Shown here: positions 1 to 6,183 of the stretch, piece after piece | Layout of the letters: every line of letters starts with the position of its first letter | Numbering within the stretch: the first letter of the stretch is position 1 | Origin: an uncultured Chitinophagaceae bacterium | Lineage (GTDB): Bacteria; Bacteroidota; Bacteroidia; Chitinophagales; Chitinophagaceae | Assembly (NCBI GenBank): GCA_937919945.1 | Contig: CALESY010000065.1 | Coordinates: forward strand, 1 to 7,589 | Reading direction: 5' to 3' | DNA: 7,589 nt | The notes under the pieces: generated by a model | Database searches by the model: none | What the model saw: the letters and a program-made list of their open reading frames with translations, nothing else | Told to the model about the DNA's origin: nothing | Position numbers and translations under genes: made by a program

Positions 1-35
1 CTTACAAAGTGCCATAATTATTTCGCTTACCGCTT

Positions 36-54
36 TTGTTGCAAATTGTTGCAA
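36..54. repeat. tandem TTGTTGCAA repeat, 10-base period
   Basis: The 9-mer TTGTTGCAA occurs at 36-44 and again at 46-54, one base apart, so the copies are offset by 10 bases, about one helical turn. Each copy contains the palindrome TTGCAA. Two short palindromes on the same DNA face are what a regulator operator can look like, but no regulator is known and the stretch is AT-rich, so chance duplication is possible. Confidence 0.4.
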
Positions 55-142
55 TTCCTTACAACATTTTCAATTATCGTATGTAATGTGAACAAATACA
101 ATCACAATAAATCATTCAAATCAAAGTCCTCTTTTCACCTTT

Positions 143-151
143 TGTGGATAA
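143..151 (-). promoter_or_regulatory. perfect consensus DnaA-box 9-mer upstream of dnaE
   Basis: TGTGGATAA on the plus strand is the exact complement of TTATCCACA, the high-affinity DnaA-box sequence known from E. coli oriC. It lies 97 bases before the dnaE start codon. A given 9-mer is expected about 0.06 times in both strands of a window this size. I did not see a cluster of further boxes or an AT-rich unwinding element, so this is not an origin. It could be a single DnaA site controlling dnaE, or a chance match. Confidence 0.35.
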
Positions 152-238
152 CTGGGCATCAGGTGCCAACCGCTTTTTTGTTACTTTGTATAGTCAGAAC
201 ATACCAATCTGGGCAATCAGCTAAATCATTAAAATAAT

Positions 239-242
239 AGGT
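239..242 (+). promoter_or_regulatory. dnaE: weak Shine-Dalgarno (AGGT) for the TTG start of dnaE
   Basis: AGGT ends five bases before the TTG at 248. The same reading frame has a TAA stop at 230-232, no ATG between that stop and 248, and its first ATG only at codon 33, inside the PHP domain. The PHP motif HxH begins at residue 7 counted from the TTG. Together these make TTG 248 the only reasonable start. Confidence 0.55.
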
Positions 243-247
243 CTAAA

Positions 248-3200
248 TTGAAGTTTTCCCATTTACATAATCATACCCAGTTCTCGCTGCTCGACGGTGC
301 ATCATCCATCAGCAAGCTATACGAGAAAGCCATCAAAGACGAAATGCCCGCTATGGCTATTACCGACCATGGCAATATGTTTGGCGTGTTCGATTTTGTG
401 TCGCAAGCATGGAAGAATACCAAAGTAGTAGGCAAGCGAGATGATGGTAAAGACATCGTAGAGCCGATAGTAAAGCCGGTGATAGGTTGTGAGTTTTATT
501 TGGTAGAAGACCGAACAAAGCGAGCGTTCAGCCGAGAGGAGAAAGATACTCGCTACCACCAGCTATTCCTCGCCAAAGATGAAACAGGCTACCGCAATCT
601 GGTAAAGCTATGCTCGCTCGGCTATATGGAAGGGCTGTATGGCAAGTACCCACGCATAGACCGTGAGTTGGTAGAGAAATACCACGAGGGGCTGATAGCT
701 ACTACCTGTTGCCTCGGCGCACAAGTGCCGCGTACTATACTGAAGAAGGGCGAGGATGAAGCCGAAAAAGTGTTTCAGTGGTGGCACAACCTGTTTGGCG
801 ACGATTACTATGTAGAGATACAACGGCACGATATACCCGAGCAGATAAAAGTAAACGAAGTATTACTGAAGTTTGCCCGTAAATACAATGTACCCATCAT
901 AGCATCCAATGACTCGCATTATGTAGATAGGGAAGATGCCAACGCCCACGATATCTTGCTATGCATCAACACGGGCGAGAAGCAGAGTACGCCCAGCATG
1001 AAGGAGTTTGCAGATGATGATGAGCAACGACCAAAAGATACCCGCTTCGCGTTTTATAACGACCAGTTCTACTTCAAGAACACGGGCGAGATGTCAACAC
1101 TGTTTGCAGACCTGCCCGAAGCGATAGACAATACCAACCTGATAGTTGACAAGATAAAGCCCATGAAGCTGGAGCGAGAGATACTCTTGCCACACTTCAA
1201 AGTACCTGAAAACTTCAATGATGATCAGGATAAGTATCTTGAACACATAACCTGGGAGGGCGCTAAAGAACGCTACAAAGAACTGACTCCTGAGATTGAG
1301 GAGCGTATCAGGTTTGAGTTATTTACCATCCGTACGATGGGTTTTGCAGGCTACTTCCTCATAGTTAGCGATTTCATCAAAGCAGGGCGGGATTTAGGTG
1401 TGTTTGTAGGGCCTGGGCGTGGTAGTGCGGCAGGTAGCGCAGTAGCATATTGCATCGGCATTACGAATATTGACCCCATAAAATACAACCTCCTGTTCGA
1501 GCGTTTCCTCAATCCGGAACGTAAGAGCATGCCAGATATAGATACCGACTTTGACGATGTGGGTAGGCAAAAAGTGATAGACTATGTGGTGGACAAATAC
1601 GGCAAAAACCAAGTAGCACATATTGTTACCTATGGTACGATGGCTGCCAAGATGAGCATCAAAGACGTAGCACGCGCGCTTGACCTGCCGCTACCTGATA
1701 GCAACGCCTTGGCAAAGATGGTACCTGAACGTCCGGGTATATCCCTAAAACGCATATTGCATGCACCTATAAAAGGCGAAGGCAGCCTTGAACAAAAAGA
1801 AGGTTTGGGTGGCGAGGAACTGGAAGGTGTTAATAAACTACGTGAGATATATGCTGATGCTAACTTGTTGCAAAGCACCGTGCTGCATTCGGCTGAAAAA
1901 CTGGAAGGCTCTGTACGTAATACTGGTATACACGCCGCAGGTATCATCATTGCACCAAAGGATTTAACAGAACTGATACCCGTAGCTACTACCAAAGATG
2001 TTGACCTGCTGATAACACAGTTTGAAGGAAACATCATTGAGAATGCAGGTGTTATCAAGATGGACTTTTTGGGATTGAAAACCTTAACCATCATCAAGGA
2101 TGCCTTGGCACTAATCAAGCGCAATTATGGTGTGGATATAGACATGGATAACATTCCGCTGGATGATGTTAAAACTTATGAATTATACCAGCGCGGTGAA
2201 ACCAACGGTACGTTTCAGTTTGAAAGTCCGGGTATGCAGAAATACCTGAGAGAACTGAAGCCCGATAAGTTTGACGACCTGATAGCGATGAACGCGCTAT
2301 ACCGCCCCGGCCCGTTGGAGTATATACCCAACTTCATTAAACGGAAGCATGGTGAAGAAGCCATTGTGTACGACCTCGATGATATGAAAGAGTATCTGGA
2401 GGAAACCTATGGTATAACGGTGTATCAGGAGCAGGTGATGTTGCTGTCGCAAAAACTGGCAGGTTTTAGCAAAGGCGATGCCGACGTATTGCGCAAGGCA
2501 ATGGGTAAGAAGCAGAAGGCGGTACTCGACAAAATGAAAAGCCAGTTTGTAGAAGGGGCAAAAGCAAAAGGCCATGCCGAAGACAAACTGAATAAGATAT
2601 GGACAGACTGGGAAGCATTTGCCCAGTACGCGTTCAACAAATCGCACTCTACTTGTTACGCTTTTGTAGCGTACCAAACAGCCTATCTAAAAGCACATTA
2701 CCCTGCGGAGTTTATGGCAGCGGTGCTCAACAACCAAGGCAATATAGACAAGATAAAGTTCTACATGGAAGAGTGCCAGCGTATGGGCTTACAAGTGTTA
2801 GGGCCGGATGTAAACGAGAGTCTGAAAGGTTTTGCAGTAAGTGGAGAGAGCGTGATACGTTTTGGTATGAATGCCATCAAAGGAGTAGGCGAGAATGCTG
2901 TGGAAGATATCATTGCAGAGCGCGAGAAGAACGGGCGGTATGCTACGGTGTATGATTTCATTGCACGTATCAGCCAGCGAACAGTCAACAAAAAATCTTT
3001 AGAAAACCTTGTACTGGCAGGCGCGTTGGATTGTTTTAAAGACCTGCACCGTGCTCAATACTTTTATATGCCACCAACAGACCCTATCAGCGGGTTGGAA
3101 AGATTGGTACGCTTTGGCAACCAGGTACAGGCAAGCAGCACAATGGCTACCAGCAGTTTGTTTGGCGAAACTGCAATGCCTGATGTGAAACCACCCATGA

Positions 3201-3865
3201 TGCCAACATGCGAGCCATGGACACTACCCGAACTACTGGATAAAGAGAAGGAAGTAGTAGGCATCTACCTGAGCGCTCACCCGCTTGACGGCTATAAGTT
3301 TGAAATGCAGCATTATGGCTTTACACCCATTAGCGAGATAGATAAGCTGCGCGGGCGTACAATACGCATAGCAGGCTATGTAACAGATGCCGCACATATG
3401 ACTACCAAGAAAGGCAGCAAATTCGGTAAGCTTATACTAAACGATTATAGTGGCAACCAAGAAATACTGTTTTGGGAAAATAACTATGTACAATACAACA
3501 AGTACATAGATAACGGACAGAAGCTGATGATAACCGGGGTATATCAGGAGCATAAATACCGCCCGGGCGTTATGGAGTTTCAGATACAGGGTATTTCGCT
3601 GCTAGACCAGGTACGCAAAACCATGACACGTCGTGTGAACCTCCAAATTCCTTTGAGTAAGATAGACGACGTAATGGCACAATTCATATACGAGAATGTA
3701 AAACAATACCCTGGTAATACCGAACTGTTAATAGCCGTGCGTGATGAAGAAACTGATATGGCAGTGCGGCTGCGTACCAATGGCATGAAAGTAGAGCTGA
3801 ATGACAACCTGATACAGTTTATAACTGATAATGAAGCAATTGAATATAAGGTGGAAGTAGGGTAG
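248..3865 (+). CDS. dnaE: DNA polymerase III subunit alpha (DnaE)
   Basis: This is the replicative C-family DNA polymerase, the catalytic subunit of the Pol III holoenzyme. It is 1205 residues long, in the normal range for DnaE, with a TTG start and a TAG stop. The PHP domain (about 4-280) keeps all nine expected metal ligands: H7, H9, D16, H41, E82, H104, a cysteine in the CC pair 154-155, D222 and H224. The polymerase core has the PGRGSAAGS motif (389-397), the catalytic aspartates D432 and D434 in PDIDTDF, and D606 in KMDFLG. A helix-hairpin-helix lies near 870-896, an OB fold near 1038-1120 and a short C-terminal domain after it. The clamp-binding site is probably SSLF (969-972), where the usual leading glutamine is a threonine. 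Bacterial DnaE proteins with intact PHP ligands can have intrinsic 3'-5' exonuclease activity; activity here is inferred. No clear terminator follows before trxA. Confidence 0.98.
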   Translation: MKFSHLHNHTQFSLLDGASSISKLYEKAIKDEMPAMAITDHGNMFGVFDFVSQAWKNTKVVGKRDDGKDIVEPIVKPVIGCEFYLVEDRTKRAFSREEKDTRYHQLFLAKDETGYRNLVKLCSLGYMEGLYGKYPRIDRELVEKYHEGLIATTCCLGAQVPRTILKKGEDEAEKVFQWWHNLFGDDYYVEIQRHDIPEQIKVNEVLLKFARKYNVPIIASNDSHYVDREDANAHDILLCINTGEKQSTPSMKEFADDDEQRPKDTRFAFYNDQFYFKNTGEMSTLFADLPEAIDNTNLIVDKIKPMKLEREILLPHFKVPENFNDDQDKYLEHITWEGAKERYKELTPEIEERIRFELFTIRTMGFAGYFLIVSDFIKAGRDLGVFVGPGRGSAAGSAVAYCIGITNIDPIKYNLLFERFLNPERKSMPDIDTDFDDVGRQKVIDYVVDKYGKNQVAHIVTYGTMAAKMSIKDVARALDLPLPDSNALAKMVPERPGISLKRILHAPIKGEGSLEQKEGLGGEELEGVNKLREIYADANLLQSTVLHSAEKLEGSVRNTGIHAAGIIIAPKDLTELIPVATTKDVDLLITQFEGNIIENAGVIKMDFLGLKTLTIIKDALALIKRNYGVDIDMDNIPLDDVKTYELYQRGETNGTFQFESPGMQKYLRELKPDKFDDLIAMNALYRPGPLEYIPNFIKRKHGEEAIVYDLDDMKEYLEETYGITVYQEQVMLLSQKLAGFSKGDADVLRKAMGKKQKAVLDKMKSQFVEGAKAKGHAEDKLNKIWTDWEAFAQYAFNKSHSTCYAFVAYQTAYLKAHYPAEFMAAVLNNQGNIDKIKFYMEECQRMGLQVLGPDVNESLKGFAVSGESVIRFGMNAIKGVGENAVEDIIAEREKNGRYATVYDFIARISQRTVNKKSLENLVLAGALDCFKDLHRAQYFYMPPTDPISGLERLVRFGNQVQASSTMATSSLFGETAMPDVKPPMMPTCEPWTLPELLDKEKEVVGIYLSAHPLDGYKFEMQHYGFTPISEIDKLRGRTIRIAGYVTDAAHMTTKKGSKFGKLILNDYSGNQEILFWENNYVQYNKYIDNGQKLMITGVYQEHKYRPGVMEFQIQGISLLDQVRKTMTRRVNLQIPLSKIDDVMAQFIYENVKQYPGNTELLIAVRDEETDMAVRLRTNGMKVELNDNLIQFITDNEAIEYKVEVG

Positions 3866-3909
3866 GTGGATATTATGTGATTATCTTATATCGCTATTAT
3901 GCCCCGTTA

Positions 3910-3941
3910 TTGGATGGTATGGAGGAATGGTGTTACCTTTG
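3910..3941 (+). promoter_or_regulatory. Bacteroidota-type promoter for trxA (TTG-N21-TAnnTTTG)
   Basis: TACCTTTG at 3934-3941 matches the Bacteroidota -7 consensus TAnnTTTG, and TTG at 3910-3912 serves as the -33 element with a 21-base spacer. Transcription would start near 3945, giving a leader of about 35 bases that ends in an A-rich run before the ATG at 3980, without a Shine-Dalgarno site. The motif also occurs inside coding DNA in this window (TAAGTTTG several times), so the call rests on position as well as sequence. Confidence 0.65.
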
Positions 3942-3979
3942 TAATTCATTTATACAAATACTAAAAAAACAATCGAAAA

Positions 3980-4297
3980 ATGGCAGCAGTATATACAGAT
4001 GCGAATTTTGATGCAGAAGTACTGAAAACAGACAAATTGAGTGTAATAGATTTTTGGGCTCCTTGGTGTGGTCCTTGTCTGGCTTTAGGTCCTACTATAG
4101 AGGCATTGGCTACAGAATATGAAGGCAAAGTAAACGTTGGTAAAGTAAATGTTGATGAAAACCCTAATCTGTCTATCAACTACGGTATCACCAGCATACC
4201 AGCGGTACTGTTCATCAAAAACGGACAAGTAGTAGATAAGCAAGTTGGCGCAGCACCTAAAGGTGTGTTTGAAAAGAAAATACAATCGCACCTGTAA
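3980..4297 (+). CDS. trxA: thioredoxin
   Basis: This is a cytoplasmic thiol-disulfide oxidoreductase of 105 residues, the standard length of a single-domain thioredoxin. The active site WCGPC gives the redox pair C30 and C33. D24 in VIDFWA corresponds to the buried aspartate (D26 in E. coli) that assists catalysis, and the cis-proline is P74 in TSIPAV. There is no signal peptide, so it acts in the cytosol, reducing partners such as ribonucleotide reductase, with thioredoxin reductase as the usual electron donor; neither is in the window. The segment after the active site reads LALGP where E. coli has KMIAP, and alanine follows the cis-proline instead of the common threonine. These are surface or substrate-groove changes and do not remove catalytic residues. 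The gene is monocistronic: it has its own promoter and a terminator 27 bases after the TAA. Confidence 0.96.
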   Translation: MAAVYTDANFDAEVLKTDKLSVIDFWAPWCGPCLALGPTIEALATEYEGKVNVGKVNVDENPNLSINYGITSIPAVLFIKNGQVVDKQVGAAPKGVFEKKIQSHL

Positions 4298-4324
4298 CAG
4301 CAGCGTGTTAATTACAATATAGTT

Positions 4325-4358
4325 CAAAGCCTTGCGTGTAGCGAGGCTTTGTTATTTC
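4325..4358 (+). terminator. intrinsic terminator after trxA
   Basis: CAAAGCCTTGC (4325-4335) pairs with GCGAGGCTTTG (4341-4351), an 11-base-pair stem with one G-U pair and a five-base GTGTA loop. It is followed by TTATTT and, slightly further on, a run of T. The position just after trxA and before the convergent alkB-like gene fits a terminator for trxA. On the opposite strand the hairpin lacks a good U-tract, so its use for the alkB-like gene is uncertain. Confidence 0.85.
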
Positions 4359-4437
4359 CTCTTTTTTGATTTTGTATACAGAAGGTTTATCAGCACCATA
4401 CTTTTCACTTTTTAAAAATCTTACTACCTTATATTGA

Positions 4438-5373
4438 CTAATTATGCTTATCAATACGTTTATTCATTACGCTGAACCATAAAGGTGGTAACATAGCCAG
4501 CAGCATGCTGCCCGGGTAACCGGTTGGTAGTTGCGGAGAGCTATCGTGGTGGCGTAGTAGTTGATATTTGCGGCTGGCAAGGTAGTGATGATCACTATGG
4601 CGGCTTAGTTCAAAAAGCATGACGCGTCCTACCACATGGTCGCTGTTCCAGCTATGGTGCGGCATGGCACGTTCGTATTTACCATCGCCAAGTGGCTTGC
4701 GTTGTAGTCCGTAATGTTCTATATAGTTTACCGTTTCCAGCAACAGTATTCCTAATATAGCAGCAAGAATAAAATAGCCAAGCACCATCCAGCCAAATAG
4801 TAAACCTATCAACAATAGAAAAGCAAGCTGTATCAGTTGGTAATGCAGCATCTCATTATGCAGCCATGTTTTTCCTTTCTTGCGTTGTTCGTCTGTGGCT
4901 ATTGTCCATGCATTGCGATACACACCTGTTATGCTGCGTAGCCAAAACAAATACAGTGGTTCATTTCGGCGGGCGCTGCTGGGGTCTGCTGGCGTACCCA
5001 CATATTTATGATGTCCGCGATTGTGTTCTATAAAAAAGTGCATGTATAGTGAAGTTAGCAACAACATACGCGCCATTGTTTGCTCGGTAAAGTTTACACG
5101 ATGACCAAGCTCATGACCTACGTTAATACCCATAACACCACACATCAGCCCCATAGTCATGATACGCCCTATGGTATCACTAACCGATAATCCTGCATCG
5201 CCAATATGTGTTAGAAATTGATATAGTACTGCGTATTGTATAGGTACAATGCAGTAGAGTATCCAATCGTATAGCCTGTCGTCTTTTGCCAGAGCTTCTT
5301 CATTGGCATCGGGGTTACGGTGGTCAGGTGGTATCAGTAACTCCAGCAATGGTATAGCTACAAAGCCAAACAA
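4438..5373 (-). CDS. alkB: AlkB-like alkane 1-monooxygenase, main open part (N-terminus cut by a TAG; possible pseudogene)
   Basis: This is an integral-membrane non-heme di-iron hydroxylase of the AlkB / fatty-acid-desaturase superfamily. It is expected to hydroxylate alkanes or similar hydrophobic chains using rubredoxin-type electron donors; the substrate is not determinable here. All histidine motifs are present (numbered from the ATG at 5472): HELGHR (120-125), EHNRGHH (149-155), NYIEHYG (249-255), HSWNSDH (273-279) and HSDHH (292-296). Several hydrophobic stretches fit membrane helices, including a long one near 211-245. The full gene would be 344 codons, normal for the family. It starts at ATG 5472 but has an in-frame TAG at codon 30 (5383-5385). 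The part listed here begins at the first possible restart, a TTG, and would lack the first membrane helix; the next ATG is at 5160. No other lesion is visible. The terminal stop is TAG. The gene is convergent with trxA. Confidence 0.88.
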   Translation of the reverse strand: MFGFVAIPLLELLIPPDHRNPDANEEALAKDDRLYDWILYCIVPIQYAVLYQFLTHIGDAGLSVSDTIGRIMTMGLMCGVMGINVGHELGHRVNFTEQTMARMLLLTSLYMHFFIEHNRGHHKYVGTPADPSSARRNEPLYLFWLRSITGVYRNAWTIATDEQRKKGKTWLHNEMLHYQLIQLAFLLLIGLLFGWMVLGYFILAAILGILLLETVNYIEHYGLQRKPLGDGKYERAMPHHSWNSDHVVGRVMLFELSRHSDHHYLASRKYQLLRHHDSSPQLPTGYPGSMLLAMLPPLWFSVMNKRIDKHN

Positions 5374-5472
5374 TACTGGTGCCTATGTAGCCCAGCCTGC
5401 GTGCTGAAAGCTGAACCATGCCCCGATGTTAAAGAGCAGAGGAATACTGTATTTAATAATGCGAACTTTCAT
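5374..5472 (-). pseudogene. severed N-terminal part of the alkB-like gene, with the in-frame TAG at 5383-5385
   Basis: Reading from ATG 5472, the frame begins MKVRIIKYSIPLLFN and runs 29 codons to a TAG (plus-strand CTA at 5383-5385). It then continues without a frame change into the AlkB-like open frame. The 29 residues are hydrophobic with a short basic N-terminus, as expected for the first membrane helix of this family, and the residues directly after the stop (APVLFGFVAIPLLE) resemble the family's next segment. One base change from a Tyr (TAT or TAC), Trp (TGG) or Gln (CAG) codon would create this stop. A true nonsense mutation, a sequencing error and readthrough are all possible. Confidence 0.82.
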
Positions 5473-5490
5473 GTAACCTGTTACCGTAAA

Positions 5491-5532
5491 TTACATAAAA
5501 AAGCCACTATTAGTTAGTGGCTTTTTATGTAA
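5491..5532 (-). terminator. strong hairpin, terminator-like, between the lipoprotein and alkB-like genes
   Basis: The arms TTACAT plus an A-run plus GCCACTA (5491-5509) and TAGTGGC plus a T-run plus ATGTAA (5515-5532) pair over 18 base pairs with one bulged base and a five-base loop. The A and T runs flank the GC-containing core on both sides, so it can act in either direction. It lies 49 bases after the lipoprotein stop, and its far edge is only 18 bases before the alkB-like ATG. It may therefore end the upstream transcript or attenuate readthrough into the alkB-like gene. A weaker 8-base-pair hairpin (TCAACAAG 5543-5550 with CTTGTTGA 5558-5565) lies between it and the lipoprotein stop. Confidence 0.78.
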
Positions 5533-5581
5533 CAATGATGTGTCAACAAGTTTCTTTCTTGTTGAAGTATAAACGGTATTC

Positions 5582-5836
5582 TTAATATCGCAAATCACAA
5601 TCATATCTAGCAACTGCTTGCTGCCCGGCGTAGTTTTCTTCACGTTCGAAGTACACACATTGCCTTCCTGCATCTTCCTCATTTACAGCCCGAATAGTAT
5701 TGCGTGATGTAGCTTTGTTTACAACTTTTCCGTCTACCACATAAGTGATTTTGCAGGAACATTCGTATTCTTTTTTGCAAGAACTGAAAATAACAAGGGC
5801 TATTAAAACAGTAGCAAGGCTGTATATCTTTTTCAC
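5582..5836 (-). CDS. small cysteine-containing lipoprotein of unknown function
   Basis: This is an 84-residue protein with a GTG start, a lysine-containing N-terminus, a hydrophobic stretch (4-17) and a lipobox-like FSSC ending at C20. It is thus a predicted lipoprotein anchored in the envelope, and K21-K22 after the cysteine is common in Bacteroidota lipoproteins. The mature part is about 64 residues and has four further cysteines, C26, C28, C60 and C80, enough for two disulfides in the periplasm. The YECSCKITY segment resembles small hypothetical lipoproteins I associate with Chitinophagaceae, but I cannot assign a function. It lies 64 bases downstream of the Pmp3-family gene on the same strand. 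I see no good -7 element in that gap, so the two may share a transcript. The start is supported by the signal sequence beginning right at the GTG. Confidence 0.75.
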   Translation of the reverse strand: MKKIYSLATVLIALVIFSSCKKEYECSCKITYVVDGKVVNKATSRNTIRAVNEEDAGRQCVYFEREENYAGQQAVARYDCDLRY

Positions 5837-5900
5837 AAGCTGAAGTTTAAGATTTCAGTAAAAATATCATACACGGCTCAAAAAAACAAGCTAATAACCA

Positions 5901-6101
5901 CTAATTACGGTTATTAATTGCAGCAAGGGTTTGCCGATGCCTTTTTTCGGCACGTTTATTATACAGGTCGAACACCGCCCAGAGTGCGGCAGGCAGCCAG
6001 CCTAACAGGGTTATTTGTAGCAGCAGGCATATAATACCCCTTAAAACCCTGCCACGTAAAAAGAAAGACAGCCAGGGCAACAGTATGGCAATAAGTATCA
6101 T
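5901..6101 (-). CDS. YqaE/Pmp3-family small membrane protein
   Basis: This 66-residue protein has two hydrophobic helices (about 1-15 and 22-46) around a short basic turn, RGRVLRG, followed by a charged tail. The order ILLPWLSFFLRG, then a hydrophobic LLQITLLGWLPAALWAV segment, is the YqaE/Pmp3 (UPF0057) pattern. Yeast Pmp3 affects membrane potential and salt tolerance; the bacterial role is largely unknown, so the function here is not assigned. I chose the ATG at 6101 over one at 6128, because the family begins at MILIAILLP and a TAnnTTTG element lies between the two ATGs, which would leave the upstream ATG untranscribed. The gene is divergent from ffh and upstream of the lipoprotein gene. 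Its stop is TAG. Confidence 0.85.
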   Translation of the reverse strand: MILIAILLPWLSFFLRGRVLRGIICLLLQITLLGWLPAALWAVFDLYNKRAEKRHRQTLAAINNRN

Positions 6102-6105
6102 GCAA

Positions 6106-6113
6106 CAAAGGTA
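6106..6113 (-). promoter_or_regulatory. -7 promoter element of the Pmp3-family gene, implying a leaderless mRNA
   Basis: On the minus strand TACCTTTG (plus-strand CAAAGGTA) matches TAnnTTTG exactly and ends four bases before the ATG at 6101. Since Bacteroidota transcripts usually start a few bases after this element, the mRNA would begin at or next to the A of the ATG. I find no clear -33 TTG. The same octamer, TACCTTTG, serves trxA. Confidence 0.55.
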
Positions 6114-6150
6114 TGAATAGGATTGCATTTCGCTGTATGTCTGTTTTCTT

Positions 6151-6158
6151 TAACTTTG
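6151..6158 (+). promoter_or_regulatory. -7 promoter element of ffh
   Basis: TAACTTTG matches the Bacteroidota TAnnTTTG element and lies 25 bases before the ffh ATG, which predicts a leader of roughly 20 bases. The nearest upstream TTG (6123-6125) is 25 bases from it, slightly long for a -33 partner, so that half is uncertain. The element lies back to back with that of the Pmp3-family gene, about 37 bases apart. Confidence 0.6.
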
Positions 6159-6183
6159 CCATCCTTTCAGAAGAAACCGGAAT

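Larger units (their letters stand above)
1..247. other. non-coding leader region upstream of dnaE
   Basis: I see no convincing gene in this AT-rich stretch. The one open frame (46-237) has low-complexity composition, matches no family I recognise and has no visible initiation signal. The region holds a tandem TTGTTGCAA repeat near its left end and an exact DnaA-box 9-mer in the middle. The closest thing to a Bacteroidota -7 promoter element is TTACTTTG at 181-188, one mismatch from TAnnTTTG, with no clear -33 TTG at the right distance. The dnaE promoter is therefore not resolved. The window begins inside this intergenic region, so the upstream gene is not visible. Confidence 0.6.

Noticed and set aside
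46..237. 63-codon plus-strand open frame before dnaE
   Set aside because: It matches no recognisable family, has no initiation signal, has AT-rich low-complexity composition, and overlaps the likely regulatory leader.
1..247. Possible replication origin, given the DnaA box before dnaE
   Set aside because: Only one exact box was seen, with no box cluster, no DNA-unwinding repeats, and no dnaA or dnaN next to it.
1630..2124. 164-codon minus-strand open frame inside dnaE
   Set aside because: It is fully antisense to the DnaE polymerase core, its Ser/Leu-rich translation is typical of a reverse-frame shadow, and it has no promoter or ribosome-binding evidence.
2599..2955. 118-codon plus-strand open frame in another frame of dnaE
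   Set aside because: It lies entirely within conserved DnaE coding sequence, and its Arg/Cys-rich translation shows no domain.
3866..3979. dnaE-trxA operon
   Set aside because: The 114-base gap contains a well-formed trxA promoter, so trxA is more likely transcribed on its own, although no dnaE terminator was found.
5374..5472. Reassigned TAG codon (pyrrolysine or suppressor-type code)
   Set aside because: TAG is the terminal stop of dnaE, the Pmp3-family gene and the alkB-like gene itself, and no such code is known in this phylum's free-living heterotrophs.
5491..5682. 63-codon minus-strand open frame overlapping the lipoprotein gene end and the hairpin
   Set aside because: It runs through the terminator-like hairpin in a different frame from the signal-peptide-bearing lipoprotein and has no recognisable features.
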